From: Morinoia aosen | Lineage: Eukaryota > Arthropoda > Malacostraca > Amphipoda > Talitridae | DNA length: 64,000 nt | NCBI GenBank assembly: GCA_030386875.1 | Contig: CM059557.1 | Span: 57,428,514-57,492,513, forward strand | Direction: 5' to 3' | The notes under the pieces: generated by a model | Told to the model about the DNA's origin: nothing | Seen by the model: only the letters and a program-made list of their open reading frames with translations | The model's database searches: none | Part shown: in pieces, positions 1 to 11,085 of the stretch | Layout: the number at the start of each line of letters is the position of its first letter | How positions within the stretch are numbered: the first letter of the stretch is position 1 | Program-made: the position numbers and the translations under genes

Positions 1-2000
1 CATTCTGCTCCGGTGATGAAGCTAATGAAGAATGGCTATCAGACAGGCAACGTTCTCGTTGATCGTATACAGGTATTGGAAAAGCTGCTCCAGAAACAAC
101 ATAAGAAAGTAAGAAAGAAATACCCTATGTCCTCTCACTCAGAACAAAAACACCTTTATTCGGTTACCTATATTGTATAAGCATTCGTTTCTTTTAATAA
201 GGGACAAAGCAGAAGCACAATATAAGATGGTCGGTTTGACGTAAAAATGTCTGCCTCTCGTGGAAATTTGAGCTTTGAGAAAACCTCAGGACGCAGACAA
301 GGGCGGAAGCCCGGCGTGTCCGACTAGCGCCATTAAAAGGCGTTCTTTTGAGGCGGCCACCTGTAGCAGATTCTATCTCGAGAACATCTCGCGAGATTCG
401 CGTCGGGGCCGCCGGAGGAGTTGCGCGACTCCTAGTCATTAGGGTTGCAATCTCTGCCGCAGAACATCAATGAGAAAGTCAAACAAGCCTCTTCTTTTCC
501 GCGGGCTCTCAGCTTCAAATTTTCCATTTGCTGCCTAAATACTTGACGAATCTTGATAGGGTTGCTTCGGACGGCTGTGGAGGACTCGTAAAATGTTTGA
601 AGAGGAGCCAAAGGATATTCGCAGACTCAAATTTTTCTCAATCTCGTGTGAAGTGTGGAGGACGTTTCGAGGCCCTCTGTCTTGCCCCACACGCTGCGGT
701 GTTTGCTGTAGCAAAAATGGTAAATATTGTCCTGCTCTTTATTGAAAGACGTCGAGATATGTTGAGGGGAAAACATATTAGAAAGTATCCTATTCCTCTG
801 ACTAGACATTGATAGAGCGATATTCTACGACAGTAAAGGATAATTTAAACGAAAGAGCTAACTGGAGATTCATTAAATAGCATTGGTCATCAACTTAGTA
901 TAAATCTCTGCGTAAATAATATGCCTGAACTCCTATCCAACTTCTACCCTAGGAATCTTAATAAAAATCACCGCTATCGACGTAAGTCTCTTATTCGTGA
1001 CTTGAGGTGTAGATCAAAAAAGGACCGAGTTCCGTGATTAGTGAAAGGAGCGCCAAAACACGACTCTTGTTTTGCGCAAATTTTAATTAGTTCTTCAAAG
1101 GCTCGAATTAAACGGATGCTCTACACGGAGAATATTTTTGGAAAACTCTTCCAACGCAGCAATATCCCACAATCTTCATGAGAAAACAAAAAAAAAGAAA
1201 GTAAAGACACCTCCGTTTGAAAGGCCTTAGAAATATTAGCGAGCGTCTGCAAGGGAAAAACGCGTGTGCTTTTCACTCTGTGTCGGGCGGAGAGAAGCCT
1301 GAGGCTGATTGGATGCCAGACCTAACTCGTTCTTTTGAGATAACTCGAGACCGATGAAAAAATCTCTTTTACTTGACTTTATTGTTCCGCTCCCTAGCTC
1401 GCATCCTAATACCTGCAACAACTCCTGCGAGCGTTGCTAAGATTAAAAAATACATAATTATTTCAATTGTTTAGTTTCCTGGAGTAGATATGAACATTCA
1501 GATTCTGTTGAGGCAATACTTGCGGTCTACAGATATTTTACTTCTAAAAACATGGTTAGAAGCATTTCGTGGGAAACTGACAGGCACCGTCATGTTCTAG
1601 CTAAACTGAAGCTAACCATTGGGGTAATTCATTGAATTTCAAGCGCAAAACATTTATTAGTTCCCATTATTTTACAGCTTGAAAGATGATCAAGGAAGTT
1701 TCTGAAAATATCAGATAATTTTTTCAAGAGTGTATCAAATTTTTCAAGGCCACGTCGCCACTCACGTCTAAGAAATACACAATAATGCAATGCTGCGTGT
1801 TTATTAGTTAGAGCTTAGTTAGGCTTAGAGCAGTAACACTGGACAAAGTGCTACAAAGTACCTATAAGCCAGCAGTTAATTATAGGAGTCTTCAAAAAAT
1901 TTTAGTATTTATTGAAATGTTTTTGCAGGGCTACTTAAATCCATTAAATAATAGCAAAAATACAGGATCTGAAGTGTTTGCATTATACAGCGTGATTCGT
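1..2000. other. intergenic, no gene recognised
   Basis: AT-rich sequence. Open frames here are short, lie in unrelated frames on both strands and contain no domain I recognise. The last part, from about 1850, is unique sequence leading into the 30-bp array. I see no convincing RNA gene or mobile-element terminus. Confidence 0.6.
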
Positions 2001-3420
2001 GTTGCCATTATGTGCTCTGAACACCATTGTGTTGCCATTATGTGCTCTGAACACCATTGTGTTGCCATCATGTGCTCTGAACACCATTGTGTTGCCATTA
2101 TGTGCTCTGAGCACCATTGTGTTGCCGTTATGTGCTCTGAACACCATTGTGTTGCCAATATGTGCTCAGAACACCATTGTGTTGCCATTATGTGCTCTGA
2201 ACACCATTGTGTTGCCATTATGTGCTCTGAACACCATTGTGTTGCCATCATGTGCTCTGAACACCATTGTGTTGCCATTATGTGCTCTGAGCACCATTGT
2301 GTTGCCGTTATGTGCTCTGAACACCATTGTGTTGCCAATATGTGCTCTGAACACCATTGTGTTGCCATCATGTGCTCTGAACACCATTGTGTTGCCATCA
2401 TGTGCTCTGAACACCATTGTGTTGTCATTATGTGCTCTGAACACCATTGTGTTGCCAATATGTGCTCTGAACACCATTGTGTTGCCAATATGTGCTCTGA
2501 ACACCATTGTGTTGCCGTTATGTGCTCTGAACACCATTGTGTTGCCAATATGTGCTCTGAACACCATTGTGTTGCCATTATGTGCTCTGAACATCATTGT
2601 GTTGCCAATATGTGCTCTGAACACCATTGTGTTGCCATCATGTGCTCTGAACTCCATTGTGTTGCCGTTATGTGCTCTGAACACCATTGTGTTGCCATCA
2701 TGTGCTCTGAACACCATTGTGTTGCCAATATGTGCTCTGAACACCATTGTGTTGCCAATATGTGCTCTGAACACCATTGTGTTGCCATCATGTGCTCTGA
2801 ACACCATTGTGTTGCCAATATGTGCTCTGAACACCATTGTGTTGCCATTATATGCTCTGAACACCATTGTGTTGCCATCATGTGCTCTGAACACCATGGT
2901 GTTGCCATTATGTGCTCTGAACACCATTGTGTTGCCATCATGTGCTCTGAACACCATTGTGTTGCCAATATGTGGTCTGAACACCATTGTGTTGCCATTA
3001 TGTGCTCTGAGCACCATTGTGTTGCCATTATGTGCTCTGAACACCATTGTGTTGCCATCATGTGCTCTGAACACCATTGTGTTGCCATCATGTGCTCTGA
3101 ACACCATTGTGTTGCCATTATGTGCTCTGAACACCATTGTGTTGCCATCATGTGCTCTGAACACCATTGTGTTGCCATCATGTGCTCTGAACACCATTGT
3201 GTTGCCATCATGTGCTCTGAACACCATTGTGTTGCCATTATGTGCTCTGAGCACCATTGTGTTGCCGTTATGTGCTCTGAGCACAATCGTGTTGCCATTA
3301 TGTGCTCTGAACACCATTGTGTTGCCATCATGTGCTCTGAACACCATTGTGTTGCCATTATGTGCTCTGAGCACCATTGTGTTGCCGTTATGTGCTCTGA
3401 GCACAATCGTGTTGCCAGCA
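2001..3420. repeat. 30-bp minisatellite, about 47 copies
   Basis: The unit is tgtgctctgaacaccattgt followed by gttgccatta. It repeats head to tail with exact 30-base spacing. Variants are concentrated in the last bases (ccatta, ccatca, ccaata, ccgtta) and in aacacc versus gcacc. Because 30 is a multiple of three and the unit lacks stop codons in several frames, long frames run through the array on both strands, one of them 537 codons. Each just repeats a decapeptide such as VAIMCSEHHC. I treat these frames as by-products of the repeat and not as genes. Confidence 0.97.
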
Positions 3421-3743
3421 TGCATGTGAGGTGCGGTGTAGTTGCGCCATTGCAAAATTGAATTTATTTTGCACACTCGAGAAGAGATTATGGAAGTGAT
3501 CCCATCAAAAGTTCGATGCATTTCATCTTAAACAAGACCGGGTGAAATGGAGGCAGGTGAGGCTGTTAGGTCCTCAGCTTAAGCTGTTAAAAATATTTTG
3601 CTCTAAATATACGAGTGCGTGACGAAAAACCCCAGTTGGCACAAGTGATAGAAATAAAAATTTGTATTGTCTTACTACAAGAGTAATAGAATTACAGCTG
3701 TCTAAATATAAAGGATTTGTAAGCCCTGCTGACTTGTATCATA
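3421..3743. other. short intergenic spacer
   Basis: Unique AT-rich sequence between the minisatellite and the Tc1 element. I see no gene or repeat in it. Confidence 0.5.
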
Positions 3744-3745
3744 TA

Positions 3746-3939
3746 CAGTGAGGGACAAAGTATTACAACACGTTAATTAAATCGCCAGATCCCACATTTC
3801 TAAACTGCGTACAATTACGAAAATTAAACTATTTATCAACAAATGTACAAAAGAATAATGAAATATCTAAAACCCAGAAATATTCAATAAAAAAATACAT
3901 AGGGACATGTATAATAAATACGTGAACAAAAGTTTACAA
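3746..3939 (+). repeat. left terminal inverted repeat of Tc1 copy 1
   Basis: It pairs with 5151-5359. The match covers the outer 45 bases closely (gttaattaaatcgccag against gttgattaaatcgccag). It then continues more loosely through the shared inner block catgtataataaatacg near 3905-3922. Confidence 0.85.
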
Positions 3940-4100
3940 TACCCGACTTTTTTCTCGATATTATACGCTAAAATTATTTTAACATTATTCTAGAATGTTC
4001 TAATGCTATCTACTATTTGGCAATCGAACTTTTGTCAGCTTTTACCTCCACTAACGTGTCATTGGAACAGCAGATCTCGTTCTGAAAGGTCTTAAGCCTG

Positions 4101-5126
4101 GGTAAGAATACGGACATCAGCCAAGACCTTTGCGTACGCATTGTAGAGCTCCATAATGAAGGTTTGAGATATCGGAAGTTATGTGCACAACTGTATGTTC
4201 CTATAGCCTCGGTTGGAACCGTAATACGCAAGTAGAAATGCCGGAATACGATTCTCAGCATGCCTCGAACCGGCCGTCCACGGATGATTAACGACCGTGC
4301 TGTTCGAAAATTAGTCCGAACAGTAATGCTGAGGCCTCAAACTACTCGTAAAGAATTGAAGGATGATTTCAAGGCTTCTGGGATCGAAGCCAGCAAACAC
4401 ACCATTAGCAGGGCACTACGCCGTGAAGGTCTTCGCTCCTGCACCCCTCGTAGGACACCTCTTCTCCAGAAACTTCACGTCGAGGCCAGGCTGAAGTGTG
4501 CCAACGACCGTTTAAACAAGCCAGCAGCGTTTTGGAGCTCAGTACTGAGGTCACATGAAACCAAAATCGAACTATTTGGGAGAAACAGCACAAACCCTGT
4601 TTGGAGGCAACAAAACGAAGAGTATAAACCAAAGTACACCATTCCCACTGTTAAGTTTGGAGGTGGCTCAATCATGGTGTGGGGATGTTTCGGCTCATCA
4701 GGAGTAAGTATGTAAATTTCACATCATTGAAGGAACCATGAATGGCAGGAAATATCGTGAAATATAGGAAGACCAGCCCCTATAACTTCAGCTCGTTTGT
4801 TAAAATTGAAACGTGAAAAGATCTTCCAACAAGACAACGATCCAAAGCAAACTGCAAACGAAACGAAGGATTGGTTGAGGATGAAGAGGATAAATATATT
4901 AGAATGGCCAAGTCAATCCCCGGAAATTAATCCGATCGAAAACTTGTGGAGGGAATTGAAATTGATGATTCAGAAGAGAGGTCCGAATAACATCAGTGAA
5001 CTCAAAGAAATTTGCATTGAAGAATGGAATAAGAATATACTAGAAACTTTTCAAAAGCTGGTAGTGAACTACTCAAAACGTCTAGAAGCCACAATTGAAA
5101 ATAGCGGCCATGGAACGAGTTATTAA
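4101..5126 (+). pseudogene. Tc1-like transposase, decayed (copy 1)
   Basis: This was a DDE transposase catalysing cut-and-paste movement of its own element. In order it shows: an N-terminal helix-turn-helix starting near DLCVRIVELHNEGL (from 4125); a second DNA-binding part after GRPRMIND (about 4272), with QTTRKELKDD; the first catalytic block SHETKIELFG; FGGGSIMVWGCF; then FQQDNDPKQTA (second Asp); and NPIENLW (the Glu of a DD34E triad). Breaks: an in-frame TAG at 4233-4235, a frameshift near 4710 into another frame that reads KFHIIEGTMNG, and a shift back before about 4797. The first catalytic Asp, normally in SDETK, is His (SHETK). The frames at 4260-4715 and 4797-5126 are pieces of this one gene. 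It cannot encode an active enzyme. Confidence 0.92.
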
Positions 5127-5150
5127 TGTTTGTATATCTTGATGTGTGGT

Positions 5151-5359
5151 GTAAACTTTTGCTTTCGTATTTATTATACATGTTCCTATATTTTTTCTAC
5201 TAATTATTTGTGTGTTTTAGATATTTTATTTGCATTTTTTAATTAAGAAATTTTATTTACGAATTGTTTATACATAGTCCAATTTTCGTAATTATATGTG
5301 GTTTAGAAATGTGAAACTGGCGATTTAATCAACGTATTGTATTATTTTGACCCCCACTA
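5151..5359 (-). repeat. right terminal inverted repeat of Tc1 copy 1
   Basis: It is the reverse-complement partner of 3746-3939 and ends in cccccacta just before the flanking TA. The inner boundary, near gtaaacttttgctttcg, is less certain than the outer end. Confidence 0.85.
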
Positions 5360-5361
5360 TA

Positions 5362-8300
5362 TGTATTTGGAGCTTATAAGTGTCCTTCTCGCAGCTGAAG
5401 TTTTCTTCTGAATTTTGCTTCCGGTATTTCCGTATGAAGGACAATGATGTCATTTAACTTGTATTGGGGACTTAGTTCATTATAAGACTCAAATGATTTT
5501 AGACAGAATTGAAGTTTGCTAGATAAACCACCGTTATTCAATATTTTTCAATTCACAGGCCTCGCTAAAAATTTAACTCATTGTTTGAAACTTTCACACA
5601 AGCAATTTTTTTTAGGTGATGTGAGGGACTCAAGACGAACCACTTTAGAGCACTCGAATATTCTATCAGAACTCGATAGAAAAATCTTAGGCCGATTCCC
5701 GTTCACTTGACTTCGTGCTTCAGAGGCGCAGATTTGCAACAGCTTGCATGCTCAAGACGTTTTTTCGAAGTCGGGAAGCTGTGGCTCGAGCGGAACCACG
5801 AGGCCACTTAAAGAAAGGGGCCCCGCTGCCCCCAAGGGCCTTCAAATCTCCCCTGGGGCCGGTTTTCTTGGGCCGTTTTCTGAAAGCGCGCATGAAATTT
5901 TCAGGTGCTCGAGAGCGTAAAATCTGTGAGTGACGGGGTTGCGAAATCAATGAACTTTGAATTCAACGAGAGATTTTGCAAATCTTGATGGACTCCGCGC
6001 AACGGACGGCAGGATTGTGGAATGGTTTGAGCTCAAATTCCCGGAAGAGGATGGGATCATTCAGAGTTCGCTTCATTCGAGGGAAAATTTGTTCACTAAA
6101 AGTGCTCTTGTGAACGCGTGCGTATCGGAAGATTTCCGCTTACATGCTCCAGTTTGTACCTTCCTTATTGCACTGCTGAGGTCTTCAGACCACGTACTAC
6201 ATGCGAATTCCATATTCTTAAATGGTGAAACTTTTCGTAAATATCAACGTGCCTCTAAAGTTATGACGGATTGTGTTCTAGCACTCTGAAAGCTAATTTT
6301 GTGATGAAAAACAGAGACCCAACGAGCGATTTTTAATTATATTATTTGGCATTGCGTGCTATCGAACATCAAATATAGCCACTCTGCTATGTTTCGTGCG
6401 GTGAGGCAGGTAACTCAAACTAGTATCTAGCTCAAACTTGAGGAACTTGCCTTCAAAAAAACAGTGTAGCTAAGTCGGCGTAGCTAAGTCGACAAAAAAG
6501 CTTACGTTAACGTCTCGCTACGACGGCAAATTAAACATTCTGCACTAGCTGAATAAGAACATTGCACACCTCGTACTAGTGAGGTATTCTATAATAAAAA
6601 TCAATCACACTTTACACACGCTTTACCATCTTTAACCGAACACAACTGCTTAGGCTTTTCAAAACTAGTATAAAACTCATCAAGTGCAAAGTTTGAGGTC
6701 TTCAGATTCAACTTGCATCTGTATTCACCGGAATCTCCCACGCTATGCCAGTAATGAAGAGACCGATGCAAGAATCTATACCCTCCCGTATTTAATTTTG
6801 ACACGAAGCTTAAATTCGTTCAAGCCCATTTTGCTCCCCTATCTACTCATCTCAGAAACTTCGAACGCTGGTCTCAACTAAGGAGAATGCAACGCATCAT
6901 TTCGTGTATCGATTAAAACATTTATTTGAGCGGCCTCTGGGTTGCAGAGAAAGCCTTCTGCCTCCCCGAGTCCCTGCAACATTCTGCCTGAGCTTCAGGG
7001 GATTAAGTTGGATTTTGTTCTGAATTGGCCGGACCTGAGCTCTGTATGGAGTTGCTTGGCCAGAAAGGATTTCACTAATTGCTAATGCAGAGCCACGGTC
7101 TGTTCCCCTGGAGAAGATCTCACTTGGCGCATGCAGCTTCAGTGTGGAGGAGCGGACAAGTGCGCGCAGGCGCACGGATGCGAGTGTGTGCAAACACGGA
7201 CAGTCTCAACTCGGTGACGCAGGGCTGTTCTCACCTCCAAAATACGCGCGATTAGAAGAAAGATGGGTCTCGTCACTAAATCTTCGTGCTCTTGTGTGCT
7301 TTGAACGAAGCACGTATGGTATTAGGTTGGAATCCTTGGCAATCCCTTGGTTTTGAAGATTACGGTGTGAAGAATTCAGAGTAAACTTGCAAGTCAGTTA
7401 CAATTACTAAACAATCTTGGAGGATGATCGTCAATCAGTTTACGCCTTCATAGCAGAACGGATAGTAGCACAAATTTGGTTGCGACGCTTCGTGCCAAAT
7501 CGTTCATTTAAGTAAAAGTTGAGCAGAAAGAGCACTCTTTATTTGACAACAAAATAGGCACTATAAACTTTTAATGTTCAAATTTTGTAGACAAAATTTA
7601 CTCGATGTACAGAATTGGAGTGTATCTAAGTCAACTTACAAGAACTTACGTCATCAGTTGTGCTGTCGCTACCACGTTGTGAATTTGCCGAAAATTCGGT
7701 CTATGACTGCTACAGAGAAAACTTTGATGCCATGCTTACAGAAAGGGGCACGGGTATAATATCATTTTGCATAACTGAAGAAATAGGTAATAGTTCGAGA
7801 CTGCAAAACTCTAAAAGTAACTCCATTTATGCGTAGAATATTAAAAAGACACTGTTGGAGTTCGTTTGGACATAGCTCCTGATGGAATGCTTTAGACTTC
7901 ATTATTCTCTACACGTCACAAGCATTCTCTAAAGGAAAAACTTACTCCATCGTAATGTGGAGAATATCTTGAGCCTAGAAGTAAAGAGTTTAGCGATACT
8001 GACATTTTTTGTCAGACAACGCCTGACTTTTCAAAGTGCATACAGAATTTTCAGACATATTCCTTCACCTCACCACAGTCCCGCGTCTTCAAAATTGCGC
8101 CGGCATTTTGACGAATGTTTGCTTATTTTTCAGAGCGCAGAGATTAGTTCGAGTCGAGCCTGCAAATTACAGAAGCATCAGCATCAAGAATTCTGTTAGG
8201 CCGGCGAGCAGCCGCGGCAGCATGTGCGGACCACAAGCCTCTGGAGTTTTTTATTTATATCTTTTGATTTGTCTTTGGTGAGGGGCTTTGACGAGCTTTG

Positions 8301-9622
8301 CTCTTAATGGCTTTGACCAGAGGCCCTGCGAACTTTATTGGATGTGCCTCAGTAGAGTGGCGTGGTGGATGCTGGTGGAGATCGGCTTGGTGGATGAAAA
8401 AACAGCATGGTAAGCCACGGTAACTTGGTGGAGATGAGAAACTTGTAAGTGGCGAGTTAAAGGTGATTGAGCAAATATTAATTATTGTTCCGCCTTACTA
8501 ACTCAGCTGGAGCGGACTCCGGTACACTAGTGAACGGTGCTAGTGATGGTGATGGTCGGTGCTAGTGATGGTCGAGCAGGCGTTGTGACACTTTTGGTGA
8601 CGTGTGATGAAAAACATGAACAAAAAAGGGTATTTGGTGCACAATTGTGTCAACGGCTATTGGACTTCAATGGAGTAATGCAAAAAATTCAAAAGTAATC
8701 GTTTCATTAAATTGGATATTGAGAAAACATAAATCAAATTGCATTAGGATAATTATAATAGTTTAGCTGACTTGCAACCGTACAGTGTTGGACATGATGA
8801 ACAAGAAAAGGGACTCACGTTTGTGCAATACTGTCTCGTGTATCGTACAGGACGATGTGTGCTGATGACTTTCATTAATGCGCATGCGAGTGTGTGTGCG
8901 TGTGTATGTGTACAAGTGTATGTGATGTGTGTGTCAGTGTGTCAGTGTTTCAGTTGCTCATACAATATCCAGAAAAATAATGTTTCACTCTCACTGGAAC
9001 ACGATGAAATTGTCATCTATTCATTATTGAGCGAGTATTAACAAATTTCGATCAATTTTTCTCAGCTTGGGTTGACTAGGACCTCACACTGGGTGAGACC
9101 AGCGGCTCGGTCTGGCGTTCAGGTGTGGGAAATCATCAGGCATGTCATTCAAACCTCACACTGCCTGCAGCCACTCACTGCAAACCAACTGATATATCAT
9201 CATTGTTCAATTTTTGCTACATTTGTATGAGCAAGCTGATCTATCGTGAAACTCACCAGTAAGCTGATTTTTCGAAAAAATTATACTACCAAATACAAAC
9301 TTCTTTCGTATGCAACCGAGCGTCAAAACAAAACGTATATCCAGCGTTCAGTTGGACTATTTCAACACGGACAAAAACTTGTGCCATCTTATAACGCAAA
9401 ACCAGATCTAATTTTGCAAGAACATTATTGTTGGGTCCACGATTGCGAAGTAATCGATTTCTTTAGGCTTCTCTTAACTCGTCATCAATGAGATCAATTT
9501 ACAGGCGGCACGACAATCACTTCGAATTACAGAAAACTTCGCTAAATGAGAAGGATTTGCAGCTGGCCTTTGTTGTTCCATTTAGTATCGCAGAACTGAA
9601 TTCCTCCTGAGTTCCAGGTGAT
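5362..9622. other. intergenic, no gene recognised
   Basis: Mostly AT-rich unique sequence. A GC-rich patch at about 5785-5905 carries overlapping open frames on both strands, which is expected from composition. A frame of 110 codons at 5957-6289 has no recognisable domain. Small local repeats of ggtgctagtgatggt lie near 8535-8575, and a TG-rich stretch is listed separately. Confidence 0.5.
8880..8955. repeat. TG-rich microsatellite
   Basis: An interrupted TG run containing short pieces such as gtgtgtgtgcgtgtgtatgtg and gtgtgtgtcagtgtgtcag. It has decayed and has no coding significance. Confidence 0.8.
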
Positions 9623-9623
9623 A

Positions 9624-11085
9624 CCCCACAGCTGGTACCACCCTCTCGCATCCCCCGGCACCACACAGCTGGTACCACCCTCTCACATCCCCCTGCACCA
9701 CGCAGCTGGTACCACCCTCTCACATCTCCCGGCACCACACAGCTGGTACGTCCCTCACACATCCCCCTGCACCACACAGCTGGTACCACCCTCTCACATC
9801 TCCCGGCTCCACACAGCTGGTATCTCCCTCTCACATCCCCCTGCACCACACAGCTGGTACCTCCCTCTCACATCTCCCGGCTCCACACAGCTGGTACGTC
9901 CCTCACACATCCCCCTGCACCACACAGCTGGTACCACCCTCTCACATCTCCCGGCTCCACACAGCTGGTACCTCCCTCTCACATCCCCCTGCACCACACA
10001 GCTGGTACCACCCTCTCACATCTCCCGGCTCCACACAGCTGGTACCTCCCTCTCACATCCCCCGGCACCAAACAGCTGGTACCTCCCTCTCACATCCCCC
10101 GGCACCACACAGCTGGTACGTCCCTCACACATCTTCCGGCACCACACAGCTGGTACCTCCCTCTCACATCCCCCTGCACCACACAGCTGGTACCACCCTC
10201 TCACATCTCCCGGCACCACACAGCTGGTACCTCCCTCTCACTTCTCCCGGCACCCCACTGCTGGTACCACCCTCTCACATCTCCCGGCACCCCACAGCTG
10301 GTACCACCCTCTCACATCTCCCGGCACCACACAGCTGGTACCTCCCTCTCACATCTCCCGGCACCCCAAAGCTGGTACCACCCTCTCACATCTCCCGGCA
10401 CCCCACAGCTGGTACCACCCTCTCACATCTCCCGGTACCACACAGCTGGTACCTCCCTCTCACATCCCCCTGCACCACACAGCTGGTACGTCCCTCACAC
10501 ATCCCCCGGCACCACACAGCTGGTACCTCCCTCTCACATCCCCGGCACCACACAGCTGGTACCTCCCTCTCACATCCCCCGACACCACACAGCTGGTACC
10601 ACCCTCTTACATCTCCCGGCACCACACAGCTGGTACCACCTTCTCACATCCCCCGACACCACACAGCTGGTACCACCCTCTCACATCCCCCGACACCACA
10701 CAGCTGGTACCACCCTCTCACATCTCCCGGCACCACACAGCTGGTACCACCCTCTCACATCTCCCGGCACCACACAGCTGGTACAACCTTCTCACATCTC
10801 CCGGCACCACACAGCTGGTACAACCTTCTCACATCTCCTGGCACCACACAGCTGGTACCACCCTCTCACATCCCCCGGCACCACACAGCTGGTACCACCC
10901 TCTCACATCTCCTGGCACCACACAGCTGGTACCACCCTCTCACATCCCCTTGCACCACACAGCTAGTACCACCCTTTCACATCCCCCGGCACCACACAGC
11001 TGGTACCACCCTCTCACATCCCTCGGCACCACACAGCTGGTACCACCCTCTCACATCCCCCTGCCCCACACAGCAGGTATGTGGG
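9624..11085. repeat. 37-bp minisatellite A, about 39 copies
   Basis: The unit is ctggtaccaccctctcacat followed by cccccggcaccacacag. Recurring variants are cctccctctc, cgtccctcacac, cccctgcacc and tctcccggc, so each copy mixes two or three variable blocks. The period is not a multiple of three, so a frame cycles through all three phases every 111 bases. None of the three phases has a stop, which gives the 513-codon plus-strand frame at 9618-11159. Proline- and histidine-rich repeats (HSWYHPLTSPGTTQLVPPS) are its translation. I read this as repeat read-through and not a gene. Confidence 0.97.

Larger units (their letters stand above)
3746..5359 (+). mobile_element. Tc1-like DNA transposon, copy 1, long TIRs
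   Basis: A 1.6 kb element flanked by TA on both sides (3744-3745 and 5360-5361), the target duplication used by the IS630-Tc1-mariner superfamily. The left end begins CAGTGAGGGACAAAG and the reverse complement of the right end begins TAGTGGGGGTCAAAAT. Similarity between the arms continues for about 200 bases, which resembles the long-TIR branch of Tc1-like elements (the Minos or Sleeping Beauty type of layout). Between the arms lies a decayed transposase. The element was once complete in structure but is not autonomous now. Confidence 0.9.

Noticed and set aside
1848-3461. 537-codon plus-strand frame and partners on both strands
   Set aside because: Entirely the 30-bp minisatellite; several frames are open because the unit length is a multiple of three and lacks stops. 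No unique protein domain.
1931-3521. CRISPR-like array (regular 30-base units)
   Set aside because: Units are contiguous with no unique spacers, and the context is a eukaryotic mobile-element-rich sequence.
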